A stretch of DNA of 64,000 nt from Dugong dugon (taxonomy: Eukaryota; Chordata; Mammalia; Sirenia; Dugongidae), in the NCBI GenBank assembly GCA_030035585.1, contig CM057482.1, positions 47,721,501 to 47,785,500 on the forward strand, in the 5' to 3' direction. This document shows positions 20,746 through 31,255 of this stretch, piece by piece; the first letter of the stretch is position 1; each line of letters begins with the position of its first letter. The notes beneath the pieces are model-generated. The model was not told the DNA's origin and did no database searches. It saw only the letters and a program-made list of their open reading frames with translations. Position numbers and translations under genes: made by a program.

Positions 20746-23700
20746 AAGGTTGTTGTTGTTGTTGTTAGGGGCCCTCAGGTTGGTTCTGACTCATAGCGAC
20801 TTCTACGTACCACAGAACGAAACACTGCCCAGTCCTGCACCATGCTCACAATCCTTGTTAGGCTTGAGACCATTGTTGCAGCCGCTATGTCAATCCATTT
20901 TGTTGAGGGTCCTCCTCTTTTTCGTTGACCCTCTACTTTACCAAGTATGATGTCATTCTCCAGGGACCGATCCCTTCTGACAACATGTCCAAAGTATGTA
21001 AGACGTACTCTCGCCATCCTTGCTTCTAAGGAGCATGCTGGTTGTACTTCTTCTAGGACAGATTTGTTTGTTCTTTTGGCAGTCCATGGTATATACAATA
21101 TTCTTCACCAACACCACAATTCAAAGGTGTCAATTCTTCTTTGGTCCAGCTTATTCATTGTCCAGCTTTTCGCATGCATATGATGCAACTGAAAATACCA
21201 TGGCTTGGGTCAGGCGCACCTTAGTCTTCAAGGTGGTATCTTTGCTTTTCAACACTTTAAAGAGGTCTTTTGCAGCCTATCTGCCCAATGCAATGCGTCT
21301 TTTGATTTCTTGACTGCTGCTCCCATGGGCATTGATTGTGGAACCAAGTAAAATGAAATCCTTGACAACAATCTTTTCTCCGCTTATGATGATGTTGCTT
21401 ATTGGTCCAGTTGTGAGGATTTTTGTTTTCTTTATGTCGAGGTGCAATCCATACTGAAGACTGTGGTCTTTGATCTTCATCAGTAAGTGCTTCAAGTCCT
21501 CTTCACTTTCAGCAAGCAAGGCTGTGTCATCCACATAACGCAAGTTGTTAATGAATCTTCTCCAATCTTGATGCCCCGTTCTTCTTCATATAGCCCAGCT
21601 TCTCAGATTATTCGCTAAGCATACAGATGGAATAGGTATGATGAAAGAATGCAATCCCGACGCACACCTTTCCTGACTTTTAAGCCACGCAGTCCCCTCG
21701 TTCTGTCCAAACAGCTGCCTCTTGATCTATGCACAGGTTCCTCACGAGCACAATTAAGCGTTCTGGAATTTCCATTCTTCGCAATGTTATCCATAATTTG
21801 TTATGATCCACACAGTTAAATGCTTTAGCATAGTCAATAAAACACAGGTAAGCATCTTTCTGGTATTCTCTGCTTTCAGCCAGGATTCATCTGACATCAG
21901 CAATGATATCCCTGGTTTCCCATCCTCTTCTGAATCTGGCCTGAATTTCTGGCAGTTCCCTGTTAACATACTGCTGTAGCCGCTTTTGAATCATCTTCAG
22001 CAGAATTTTACTTGTGTGTGATATTAATGATACTGTTCGATAATTTCCACATTCAGTTGGATTGCCTTTCTTGGGAATAGGCATAAATATGGATCTCTTC
22101 CAGTCGGCTGGCCAGGTAGCTGTCTTCCAAATTTCTTGGCATAGACAAGTGAGCACTTCCAGTGCTGCTTCCGTTCGTTGAAACATCTCAATTGATATTC
22201 CGTCAATTCCTGGAGCCTTGTTTTTCACCAATGCTTTCAGCACAGCTTCGACTTCTTCCTTCAGTACCATCAGCTCCTGATCATATGCTACCTCTTGAAA
22301 TGGCTGAACATAGACCAATTCTTTTTGGTATAATGACTCTGTGTATTCCTTCCATCTTCTTTTGATGTTCTGTGTCGTTTAATATTTTCCCCACAGAATT
22401 CTTCACTATTGCAACTCGAGGCTTGAATTTTTTTTTCAGTTCTTTCAGCTTGAGAAATGCTGAACGTGTCTTCCCTTTTGGTATTCTATCTCCATCTCTT
22501 TGCACATGTCATTATAACACTTTACTTTGTCTTCTTGAGCTACCCTTTGAAATCTTCTGTTCATTTCTTTTACTTCATCATTTCTTTCTTTTGCTTTAGC
22601 TACTTGACGTTCAAGAGCAAGTTTTAGAGTCTCTTCTGACATCCATTTTGGTCTTTTCTTTCTTTCCTGTCTTTTTAATGACCTCTTGGCTTTCTTCATG
22701 TATGATGTCTTTGATGTCATTCCACAACTCGTCTAATCTTCAGCCATTAGTGTTCAAGGCATCAAATCTATTCTTGAGATGGTCTCTAAATTCAGGTGGG
22801 ATATATGTACTCAGGGTTGTACTTTGGTTCTTGTGGGCTTGTTCTCATTTTCTTCAGCTTCAACTTGAACTTGCATATGAGCAATTGATGACCTGTTCTA
22901 CAGTCAGCCCCTGGCCTTGTTCTGACTGATGATATTGAGCTTTTCCATTGTCTCTTTCCACAGATGTAGCTGATTTGATTCCTGGGTATTCCATCTGGTG
23001 AGGTCCATGTGTACAGTCGCATTTATGTTGGTGAAAAAAGGTATTTGCAATGAAGAAGTCATTGGTCTTGCAAAATTCCATCATGTGATCTCCAGCATCA
23101 TTTCTATCACCAAGGCCATATTTTCCAACTACCGATCCTTCTTGTTTCCAATGTTTGCATTCCAATCACCTGTAATTATCAATACATCCTGATTGCATGT
23201 TCGATCAATTTCAGACTGCAGAAGCTGGTAAAAATCTTCAATTTCTTCATCTTTGGCCTTAGTGGTTGGTGTGTAAATTTGAATAGTCATTATTAACTGG
23301 TCTTCCTTGTAGGTGTATAGATATTATCCTATCACTGACAGCGCTGTACTTCAGGACAGATCCTGAAATGTTCTCTTTCACGATGAATGCAACGCTGTTC
23401 TTCTTCAAGCTGTCATTCCTGGCATAGTAGACCATATGACTGTCTGACTCAAAACGGCCAATACCAATCCATTTCAGCTCACTGATGCCTAAGATATCAA
23501 TGTTTATGTGTTCCATTTCATTTTTGATGATTTCCAATTTTCCTAGATTCATACTTCGTACATTCCACGTTTCGATTATTAATGGATGTTTGCAGCTGTT
23601 TCTTCTCATTTTGAGTCATGCCACATCAACAAGTGAGGGTCCTGAAAGCTTGACTCCACCTACATCATTAAGGTCGACTCTACTTTGAGGAGGCAGCTCT

Positions 23701-23967
23701 TCCCCAGTCATCTTCTGAGTACCTTCCACAACCTGGGGGACTCATCTTCCAGCACTATATCAGACAATGTTCTCCTGCTATTTATAAGGCTTTCACTGGC
23801 TAATTCTTTTCAGAAGTAGACTGCCAGGTCCTTCTTCCTAGTCTGTCTTAGTCTGGAAGCTCAGCTGAAACCTGTCTGCCATGGGTGACCCTGCTGGTAT
23901 CTGAATACCGGAAGCATAGCTTCCAGCATCACAGCAACATGCAAGCTCCCACAGTACGATTGACAGA
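20746..23967 (-). mobile_element. Near-full-length RTE LINE
   Basis: About 3.2 kb in reverse orientation. It has the 3' terminus with (GTT)n at 20746-20767, the coding part in the middle, and a complete-looking 5' UTR at 23700-23967. This is the most complete RTE in the window and serves as the local reference for the others. Its single long reading frame is broken. The flanking duplication could not be defined, because other RTE pieces adjoin on the left. Confidence 0.92.
21277..23609 (-). pseudogene. RTE endonuclease-reverse transcriptase ORF, broken
   Basis: On the minus strand the frame starts near 23609 with the apurinic-type endonuclease: TWNVRSM and then ISELKWIG. A long linker follows (23165-22445). 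The reverse transcriptase is at 22318-21887, with CGNYRTVSLISHTSKILLKM and then a RFRRGWETRDIIADVR block. The catalytic motif is at 21537-21526 and reads YVDD where the RTE norm is YADD, followed by ESEEDLKHLLMKIKDHS. The pieces are spread over several frames with stops between them, so no intact polyprotein exists. The family role is target-primed reverse transcription of its own RNA and of AfroSINEs in trans (the latter inferred from their shared 3' ends). Confidence 0.88.
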
Positions 23968-24720
23968 CAAGTGGGGGTCCTGACAAATAGTAGATACTTA
24001 ATAAATGTTGAATAAATTCGTGGCTGGAGATACTGTTTCAGTCAAGTTCTCAGATAATAACCTTCATTCAATTTAGTAGTGCGTATGTCTAAAATAATCC
24101 TAAAATCAGTTCCAAAGTTTATTTTTAGTACTGTTTTGATATAAAAAAATTTTAAACATGCCATGTAATTTTTAAGGGCAGAATTTTAAATTACAATAAA
24201 AATTCCATGTCAAAAATTACAAATAATGCCCATAGTAGCATCCATGGTAGAAACTGGGCTCTAAGCTCATTCATTCTTTACCTATAAGCCTGACAATGTG
24301 TTGAACAGAATCTGCACAGATCGGAGTCACATCTTAATCGATGGAAGTAAAGTGAAAATTAAAACTACCCTTAAAAAAAAAAAAATCCCTTAAATTAACA
24401 AGATGAGAGTTATAAGAACACTCAAAAACCACCAATTAGCTTCCTTTCTTTTAGAATCCTCTTCCCTGGCACAGCGGGGCCAAGGTCTCTATACAGCCCC
24501 ATCTCCCTCTCCTGCCAGGTATAGCTGAACTAAGGCTAACAGGCAGAGATAGGATTCCATTTTGCTGTATTTCTGGTAGACCTATTTACAAAACCCAGGT
24601 CCTGGACACCCTCTGCAGTTGCAGGAAAGGTGCCTACTGTCATCTAAAGCACACACAGCTCATTCCCCCCCCCCCCCACCAGACACACCCGGACCACTGA
24701 GCTAAGGGCCAGGATACAAT
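23968..24720. other. No gene seen; short L2-like tail, poly-C
   Basis: A 'agtagatacttaataaatg' stretch near 23990-24015 looks like the 3' end of an L2 or MIR. The rest is non-coding with an A-run (24373-24386) and a C13 run (24665-24677). Confidence 0.45.
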
Positions 24721-24721
24721 A

Positions 24722-24850
24722 CCCTAGGCAGTGGTTCTCAACCCTGGTCACACATTCAAATTACTGGGCACTAGGAAAAATCATTGTGCTCTGGTCCCCC
24801 TGGAGACCAACGGAATCAGAATTACTAGGGAGGGACTTGGGCATTTTTTC
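24722..24850 (+). mobile_element. MER5-type (hAT-Charlie) MITE
   Basis: Starts with the diagnostic 'gcagtggttctcaaccctgg' and continues 'cattcaaattactgggc' and 'aatcagaattactaggg'. The right terminal repeat is lost. An ancient non-autonomous DNA transposon. Confidence 0.75.
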
Positions 24851-26142
24851 AGCAATAAAGTCTTTTTATTCAGGGAATAAACTCAATCCTGGTTGAGGTA
24901 GGATTTCATGAACTAAAACATCAAAAATGTTTATCGTGAATTACTTAGTGCCTATGTTGTAAAATTAGTGTTTCCATTTTTGTGAATTTGTATTTACCTA
25001 AGTGAATGGAAAATGAAGTATGTTAAAACCTAATCAATCTTAATGTGTTAAAATTTAAAAAAAACCCTGCAATCTAAGCTTCTCTTCAACAATGAAAAGT
25101 TAGAATTTAAGAACTATCAAATTTGATAGCACCAATTTAATAAGGCATTTTAGAATTATCTGTCTAGTAGCACAATCTGTGAAATTTTGGCAATGTTTCT
25201 AGGTTATATCTCTCAATCATTTAAAAAATTGTAACTTGAACAGAGGATTTTAAGTGACAAACACAAAAATGGTCAGAGATATTCAAGAGCTGGGAATCAG
25301 ACAACTCAGTTATCAGTTCCCTCGAAGCTCTTAGACCTCAGTCTCTGGGTTGAATCTGCATTTGGCAAACATCTGATGTAAATTTTCACGGGTGCTGAGG
25401 CTACAATAAGACTGAAAATGTTGTCCACAACAATTGACTGATTAATTTCTCTATCTCCCTCTTTTGTTCTTTTTGCAGTTCATAACAGCCGATTATATAA
25501 TCAGTAAATGTTATAAAAAGGAATTTGTGAATTGATTTCATACTGATGAAATACCACTTAATTCTTTTTTTTTTTTTTTTTTTTTTTTTTACAGTGGAGT
25601 CCCATTGCTAATTTGAAAATCACTGGACTAGATGACTTCTAAAGCCTCCTGCAATTCTGAAATTCCATAACCCTAAGAGTAATGGAGATATGATACAGTG
25701 ATCAAGGTTTCCAAGAAGTAAGTATTACTTTAGGTAGAAATTACAGGTTAAGTCCAGAAATTTATACTACAATTATGGTTACACCTCTGTGAAATGTATT
25801 TGAAGACAAAAATGAATGTGCAAAAGAAGGTGGTCACTGTAGCATTACAAGTGTTTTTCAAACTTTCTGTGGTATTATCGTTTTTATAATCAACTGGGGA
25901 GAAATTATGGCAAAGTGGAAAAATCATACCATCTAATGTTGCTGAATATAACTAGTTTCTATTATAATTCTGCTAGGTACTTCAACGAAAAAGGGAAATT
26001 TAGAAATTAAAATGAAATATGGTTGCTTAGAGGTATAATAGGTTAAAAATAAAATAGTTGATTTTTCAAAAATTGCAAACTGTATACCCAAAATATGTGG
26101 TCGCTTTCAAAACAGTTTCTTTAGGAAGAATTACTTTATTTC
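24851..26142. other. No gene seen
   Basis: AT-rich non-coding sequence with a long poly-T run (25564-25590). The stretch at 25600-25680 ('ctagatgacttctaaagcct') has a MIR-like flavour but is too short to call. Confidence 0.45.
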
Positions 26143-26312
26143 AGGAGTTCCCTGGCTGGCACAAATGGTTTTGGTAGATTGAGCCCACTCGGAGGCGCCT
26201 AGGAAGACAGGCCTGGCGATGTGCCATTGAAAATCCTACGGAGCAGTGCTACTCTGCATACATGTGGTCCCCACAAGTTGGAATCAACTCAACACAGTAA
26301 CCATCCACCATC
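26143..26312 (+). mobile_element. AfroSINE with RTE-like body module
   Basis: 'ggagttccctggctggcaca' head, 'aggcctggcgatgtgcc' body and 'caagttggaatcaactcaac' tail, with part of the head deleted. An imperfect duplication (attactttatttc at 26130-26142, atcactttattcc at 26313-26325) marks the insertion. Confidence 0.82.
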
Positions 26313-27479
26313 ATCACTTTATTCCAAATAAAGTACCATTATTCCAAACTCTTGTTGAAATTTGTTTTGAAACCAGGACTTCGAACCAGCTCAGTCACAG
26401 CCAATGAAAGCAAAATTGGAACAGACCCAAATTTTTTAAGTTTTACAATTTGAGCGAAGCAGAACAATAACTGGAACGTGAAAAATTACAGGTCAAAGCT
26501 CTGGATTGGGAGACTCAGAAGTGGCATAGTGAGCTCTTTCGGGAGCCCGATGCAGGAGACTGGACTATTGCCAGGACTGTGAAGAATGACACACATTCAA
26601 AGCAGCACAGTCTTTGAGTGGCCACCATCTTTGAGTGGGCACAGCTGCTTCCAACACAGCCTGTCAAGAAATTTGGTTGCTATGCAACATGCAGGCTGCC
26701 CTTGTTTTCTAAGAGAGAGATTAAGTTTCTACCAGGGCTTCGATCAGTAATCTTTCCCATTTAGGTTCACTCACGTTTAAAAAATTCGGGACCATTTGGG
26801 GTTTGCTGTCAGCCATGACGAACTGGTTCAAAGCCTTTGTTTGAAACTGCTTTCAGAGCCTAGCATATATTCTTTTGAATCGAAAGTGACATAATTATAC
26901 TTTCTAGGTGGTTTTAGTTTCTAGAAACAGCCGGAAGTGATTAATAACTTTTCTTGCGTGATTTGCAATCTGACTCTGAATGAAACAAAACTTTTATTTT
27001 TTCCAACCCAAGCAAATGTTTACTAAGGATGTTCTTTTAAGCATTTTTATTTTCAGAAAAGCTTTATACAGAGCAAGGGAAAGACATCTTTGGGGCTTAC
27101 AAGAAGATGAATATTAATGTATTCGTTAATCTACTGTTCAAATGTCTTTTCTATCATAAGACTATAAAATGCACTTTTTCACTCCCCTCCCCCTACAAGT
27201 TTGTTTTTGTTTTTGTTTTTCCCTGAAAGGGGCTTCCATTTACAATGTCATCAGTAGAACTGCTAGTCAAAGGAGCAAAGTCTTAAACGAAAAGTAAGTA
27301 TGTGTTATTACAGATATTTGTATAGTCCTCCCATTAAAAATATTTCTGCCTTCTTCTCAATACACAGTAATCTTGGACAAACCAATCTCTCTAGGTGTTC
27401 CTTCTCCCTCTCTGGAGTCACCCCTGCTGGATCCTCTTCCTTGGTCAGTCTCTTAAATGTTGGGACCTTGAAGTGTTCA
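26313..27479. other. No gene seen
   Basis: No exon or named repeat was recognised. At 26676-26688 there is a perfect inverted repeat GTTGC-TAT-GCAAC reminiscent of an X-box half-site pair. C/T-rich and T-rich stretches occur around 27180-27235. Confidence 0.4.
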
Positions 27480-28310
27480 GTCCTCTATATCCTCTCTCTC
27501 CTTAGGACAATTTCATGAACTCTCCATTTCTTCCATCTCTACATCCATGGTAATGACCCCAGAGTCCACAATTATGGCCTAGCTCTCTTCTGGGCTCCAC
27601 ATTCAAGTATCTGATTGCCTCCTGGAAAGTGTCACTTGGAGGTCCAAAAGACACCTTCTGCACAAATCAATTCATTCTATCCCCCCTCAAACTTGCTTTC
27701 TCTTGCATCTGTAGGATCCCTATTACCTAGTTACCCATCTAGAAACCTGTGCATCTTCACGGACCCCTCCTTATCCCACTTCTCTCCATCCTCACTGCCA
27801 CTACTGCAGTATATCACGTCTGCCCAGGACAACTGCAGCAGATTCCTAAGCGGTTGTTTCTTGTCCCATGCTAAAACTACTTTCTTCTGAAAAACCTCTC
27901 CACTTTCCTTGGGATAAAGTCCAATCCACTAAACATAGCTTACTAGACCCTTGACTCTCAGGGTCTTCTCAATTCTGTGCCCTTCACAAACTAAGCTCTA
28001 GACTTCGTCTGAGGTCTTTGTAAACTGTGCACTTTAAGGACCCCAGCTTTTGCCCAGACCATTCTTCCTGACTAAATCATGCTCAACCTTCCTCCTTCCT
28101 TCAGACTTCAACTTTTGTCCTGGCCTTAAACTTCCAACCCGGGAAGCCTTCCATAAAACCAAATCTGGTTTAGGGGGCCCTGCCAAGTGCTCCTTCAGTG
28201 TCTATCAGAGTACTTACCTCATAGCATTATCTTCAACTATTTTCTAGTTTGGTCCCCCCACACTCTACTTTGAGCTCCCGTGGACAGGACTGAGCCCAGT
28301 TTGCCTCCAT
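27480..28310 (+). repeat. Probable L2/CR1-type LINE 3' region
   Basis: C/T-rich sense-strand text of the kind found in ancient LINE 3' UTRs, such as 'gataaagtccaatccacta', 'ctctagacttcg' and 'agtgctccttcagtgtctat'. Open frames here (27615-27890, 28050-28247) are by-products of this composition. The family call is moderate. Confidence 0.5.
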
Positions 28311-28483
28311 GTGGGAGGCATCAAACTTGAATAAAAGAATAATAGTGAAAAGGAAAATATCAGAGGCAAATTGAACGCTTCTGACCCCCACAAAAACTTC
28401 TTAATATACTTTATTAATAAAAATAGTTGATACATTGCAATACTTCCTTTATATACAATTGGGTAGGCCTTTGAGGACAATGG

Positions 28484-28637
28484 AGAACTGGTGGCATAGT
28501 AGTTAAGAGCTCGGCTGCTAACCAAAAGGTCAGCATTTCGAATCCACCAGCTGCTCCTTGGAAACGCCATGGGGCAGTTCTACTCTGTCCTGTAGGGTGA
28601 CCATGAGTCAGAATTGACTCAACAGCAATGGGTTTCA
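28484..28637 (+). mobile_element. AfroSINE, short-body subtype
   Basis: 'gtggcatagtagttaagagc' head, 'gctgctaaccaaaagg', 'ccaccagctgctccttggaa' and a 'gacCatgagtcagaattg' type tail. A perfect 10-bp duplication, aggacaatgg, lies at 28474-28483 and 28638-28647. Confidence 0.92.
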
Positions 28638-28726
28638 AGGACAATGGTGGTAGCCAAATGTCTGGCCTATTAGGCAACATAGTGTAAGAAAATGTCACCT
28701 GTTGCCTGGATTACTAGGATAGCCTT

Positions 28727-29127
28727 TGTTACGGATTGAATTGTTTCCCCGCAGAATATGTGCTGTAAATCCTAACCTCTATGCCTGTGGTTATAATGCT
28801 ATTTAGGAATGGGCTGTCTTTGTTATGTTAACGACAGGGGTAGTGTAGGGTGTGTCTTGAGTCAATGTCTTAAAAAATATAAAAGAAGGAGATTAAGGAA
28901 GCAGAGATGGGGGAAGAGAGATGTTGAGCCACAGGAAGACTGCCCAGGAGCAGAAGCTCAGAAGAGACAAGGATCTTCCTCCAGAGCTGAAAGACAAAGC
29001 CTTTCCCAAAAGCCCGTACCCTGAATTTGTACTTCTAACCTCCTAAGCTGTGAGACAATAAATTTCTGTTTGTTAAAGCCACCCACTTGTGGTATTTCTG
29101 TTATAGCAGTACTAGATAACTAAGACA
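28727..29127 (+). mobile_element. MaLR-type solo LTR (401 bp)
   Basis: Begins TG and ends CA, with 'ggattgaattgtttccccgc' near the start and 'gtgagacaataaatttctg' plus 'aaagccacccacttgtgg' near the end. A perfect 5-bp duplication, gcctt, flanks it (28722-28726 and 29128-29132), the size expected for the MaLR/ERVL group. No internal genes remain. Confidence 0.82.
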
Positions 29128-29149
29128 GCCTTCCACATTTGTATTAGCC

Positions 29150-29705
29150 TCCCTCCCCTCCTATAGTCTTCTCCAGGAGCAACCAGTGGCAACCTTTCCA
29201 AAACACAAACTAGATACTATAACTGTTACATCACGGCTTACAAGGGTCCTACCAGATCTGCAGTCTGCCTACTTCCGCCAACCTCACTGCCAATCATTCT
29301 CCCCCTTACTCACTAGGCTTCAGCCATGCTGGCCTTCTTTTTTGTAGTTCCTGTAAGCTGCCAAGCTTATTCCAGTATCAGAGCCTTTCCACTTTTGATT
29401 CTGCCTGGAAAAGCCTTTCCCCAGACCTTGGCACGGCTGGCTCCTCATCGCTGTTCAAATGTTACTTTCTCAGAGGCCTTTCCTGACAACCTATTTAAAA
29501 TAGCCCATCATCTCCTAGTCAAACCCTACCTATTAGGCAACTTTATTTTCTTCATATAGCCTACTCCTATATGATAATTTCTCGTCCCCGTTAAAGTGAA
29601 AGCTCCACAAGGACAAATGATTGCATCTCTCTTGCTCACTGTTGTCTGCCCAACACTCCAAACAGTGTCCGGTCAGTCAACACTTTTTAAATGAATAAAT
29701 GCACT
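29150..29705 (+). repeat. L2 LINE 3' region
   Basis: Sense-strand L2 3' UTR order: 'ctgcctggaaaagcctttcc', 'ctcagaggcctttcctgaca', 'agctccacaaggacaaatga', 'cactgttgtctgcccaacac', and an ending 'aatgaataaatgc'. It stops just before the CpG island. Confidence 0.75.
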
Positions 29706-30160
29706 TAATAATCCTGTGTGAGTCCGTCTTCATCTCTCATTTTACCACTCCCCCTTTACCTTCATTTATACAAATCCATGAAAGTCGCTATCCTTGCAGG
29801 GAAGCCCTTGAACCGGTATCACCTTCATAAAAGAGTCCTCTCTTGCACGCCAGGTGAGGCATCCCCAGTCTGGTCGCTAGTGGGGCCGCAGGGACCGACA
29901 GACGCGCAGAAGGACCCGGCACTCGCCTCTGAGAAGCGGCTGCGGTACAGGGCGCCTTCACGCCTCTTGCAGCCTCTCCAACCTTAAGTCCGGGACCGGT
30001 CTGCACATTCGCCTCGCCTGCCTCTGAGATCAGCAGCGACTCCCGGTTACCTGCCAGAGACCTGGCTAAGGCCACTCCGCTTTGGCACCGCCACAGGAAG
30101 AACACCTGCCCCCTCCGGGGCACCGTAGTTCATGGAGAGTGCAAACTGGTCTCCTCCTTC

Positions 30161-30170
30161 CGCATGCGCA
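30161..30170. promoter_or_regulatory. NRF1-type site
   Basis: CGCATGCGCA closely matches the NRF1 palindrome, which is common in bidirectional CpG-island promoters. A weaker relative, CGAATGCGCA, lies at 30331-30340. Confidence 0.65.
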
Positions 30171-30225
30171 GTGGCCCCGTTCGGCGTACAGTGTCTCTTA
30201 GCAACTGCTCGGAGTCCCTCTGCCA

Positions 30226-30232
30226 GGGGCGG
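30226..30232 (+). promoter_or_regulatory. GC box (Sp/KLF)
   Basis: GGGGCGG followed by AGCC is a standard GC box. Just upstream, at about 30194-30206, 'gtctcttagcaac' resembles an RFX X-box with one weak half. Confidence 0.55.
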
Positions 30233-30279
30233 AGCCTCGGAAGCCACAAGAGGGGAAGCCGAGGTGGGAGTCAATGAGG

Positions 30280-30284
30280 CCAAT
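30280..30284 (+). promoter_or_regulatory. CCAAT box
   Basis: CCAAT followed by CGG (an NF-Y-type context). A second copy in the opposite orientation, ATTGG, is at 30491-30495. The two boxes point outward in different directions, which suits a bidirectional promoter. Confidence 0.5.
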
Positions 30285-30359
30285 CGGAGACCAGTCCCAG
30301 CCGCGATGGGCACGCCTCCTCTAGCTGTCGCGAATGCGCAGGCGGCTTTACGGCAGTCA

Positions 30360-30388
30360 GGGGGTGGGGGCTGCTGGGGGATAGGAGG
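30360..30388 (+). promoter_or_regulatory. G-rich tract, potential G-quadruplex (+)
   Basis: Three G5 runs (30360-30364, 30366-30370, 30376-30380) followed by two GG pairs (30384-30385, 30387-30388), with loops of 1-5 nt. It is likely able to fold, though the fourth run is only two G. Confidence 0.6.
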
Positions 30389-30418
30389 TGAAAAGGAAGC
30401 AACCAACCAACCAAGTCG

Positions 30419-30440
30419 CCCCCACCCCCCACCCCCACCC
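30419..30440 (-). promoter_or_regulatory. C-rich tract, canonical G-quadruplex on minus strand
   Basis: C runs of 5, 6, 5 and 3 separated by single A residues give, on the minus strand, four G runs with one-base loops, the most stable G4 class. On the plus strand the same tract could form an i-motif. Confidence 0.75.
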
Positions 30441-30499
30441 ACCTCGGACTTGGTTTACGGCTCCTGGCTCAGGCTCCAGTGCGGCCGCTGATTGGCTGC

Positions 30500-30975
30500 T
30501 GAAGGCTTGGTCCCATCCCAGTGACCCCAAAGTGCTGGAGGGAGGGGGCGGGGGTGGCTCAGTGCAAAGTGCATCTCGAAAGCCCCCCGCCCGGAGTCCC
30601 CGCGGCTGGCACTTCGGACCCTGTATGACCCGGGACCTCGCTGTTCCGAGACCGCCTGGGTCCCCTCGTAGCTGGGAGCCTCCGGCCCGGAGCGCGGCAG
30701 TCCTCTGCTCCGAGCCCCCGTACCGGGACTGCCCCCCCCCCCCCCCGGAGCCGGGACTTCCTCCCTGCACCCCTGCCCCGAGGCTGCCCAGCGACCGGGA
30801 CCGCCGCCCCCCGTTTGCTCGGCTGTGTGGGTGCTCTCTGGGCTGGGGCCGTGAGGCGCCGAGGAGGATCAGGAACACCCGTGTCCGGCCCTGCTTGGGG
30901 TGTTTCTTCAATGGAGAAGTTGGTGAGTGTGGAGGAGGCTGAAAGGAGGAAGAGAAGCAGCAGCTGAGGAGACAG
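30500..30975 (+). other. ASB7: Candidate ASB7 5'UTR exon 1
   Basis: Two good donors occur on the plus strand: G|GTGAGT after 30922 and GACAG|GTAAAG after 30975. Either could end a first non-coding exon starting within the CpG island. The transcription start at about 30500 is a guess, as no TATA or clear initiator was identified. An upstream ATG sits at 30911 just before the first donor. Joining to the exon at 31157 would leave an intron of about 180-235 bp, which is short but workable, or the exons may be alternatives. Confidence 0.45.
30732..30746. repeat. C15 homopolymer in the promoter
   Basis: Fifteen C in a row within the CpG island. The length is likely polymorphic or error-prone in sequencing. 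Confidence 0.9.
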
Positions 30976-31156
30976 GTAAAGTCAGTAACCTCCCTCGAGA
31001 GGAAGGGGCTGACTCGGAGGGTGGAAAGGAGAAGAATCACTGCCCCTTCCTACCTGTCCTTACCACTCTCCAGCCCCTTCCTTTGCTCCCCGTCCTCATA
31101 GCTCCCTCCTCCTCGCTCCTGGGGCACTGCACCACTCACTTTTTTCTGTTTTCCAG

Positions 31157-31255
31157 TGTTGAGCTGGCTGGAGGAGACGAGAAAGCAGGAAGGGTTCTGC
31201 TCGCCCAACAGAGAAGAAGCAGGCGGAGTATCTCTGACCAGCGTCCTCTAGAAAG
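31157..31255 (+). other. ASB7: Candidate ASB7 5'UTR exon 2 (99 bp)
   Basis: A well-formed internal exon: a pyrimidine tract ending in CTGTTTTCCAG at 31156, 99 bp with no ATG on the sense strand, then GAAAG|GTAATG. The absence of any ATG is what a 5'UTR exon would favour. It would splice about 14.1 kb downstream to the exon at 45366. The assignment to ASB7 is inferred from position and strand, since the exon does not encode protein. Confidence 0.6.

Larger units (their letters stand above)
30051..30250 (-). other. LINS1: Candidate LINS1 first (non-coding) exon
   Basis: On the minus strand a GC-rich segment ends at 30051 in CTGGCAG followed by GTAACC, an acceptable 5' splice site. The upstream part contains the NRF1 and GC-box motifs. 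The start at about 30250 is a guess. No LINS1 coding sequence is seen to the left, which fits coding exons beyond a long first intron outside the window. The gene name rests on synteny only, because a non-coding exon cannot be identified by protein sequence. Confidence 0.35.
29860..30930. promoter_or_regulatory. CpG-island, probable LINS1/ASB7 bidirectional promoter
   Basis: The only long GC-rich, CpG-rich, repeat-free block in the window. It lacks a clear TATA box and contains an NRF1 motif, a GC box, CCAAT boxes in both orientations and G-quadruplex-prone tracts. The + strand leads into candidate ASB7 5'UTR exons and the - strand into a candidate exon with a consensus donor. In human, ASB7 (+) and LINS1 (-) are head-to-head neighbours, as I recall from human chromosome 15q26.3. 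The bidirectional role is inferred from that synteny plus the motifs. Confidence 0.75.

Noticed and set aside
21277-23609. Apparent multi-gene minus-strand cluster of 60-143 aa frames
   Set aside because: All are pieces of one broken RTE endonuclease-reverse transcriptase.
1-29800. LINS1 coding exons on the minus strand
   Set aside because: Expected from synteny, but no frame matching LINS1 was recognised. The coding exons are probably left of the window.
30357-31040. Long overlapping open frames in the CpG island (227 aa on -, 184 aa on +)
   Set aside because: GC-rich DNA has few stop codons. The predicted proteins are low-complexity Pro/Gly/Arg strings with no domain, and the region has promoter and 5'UTR character.
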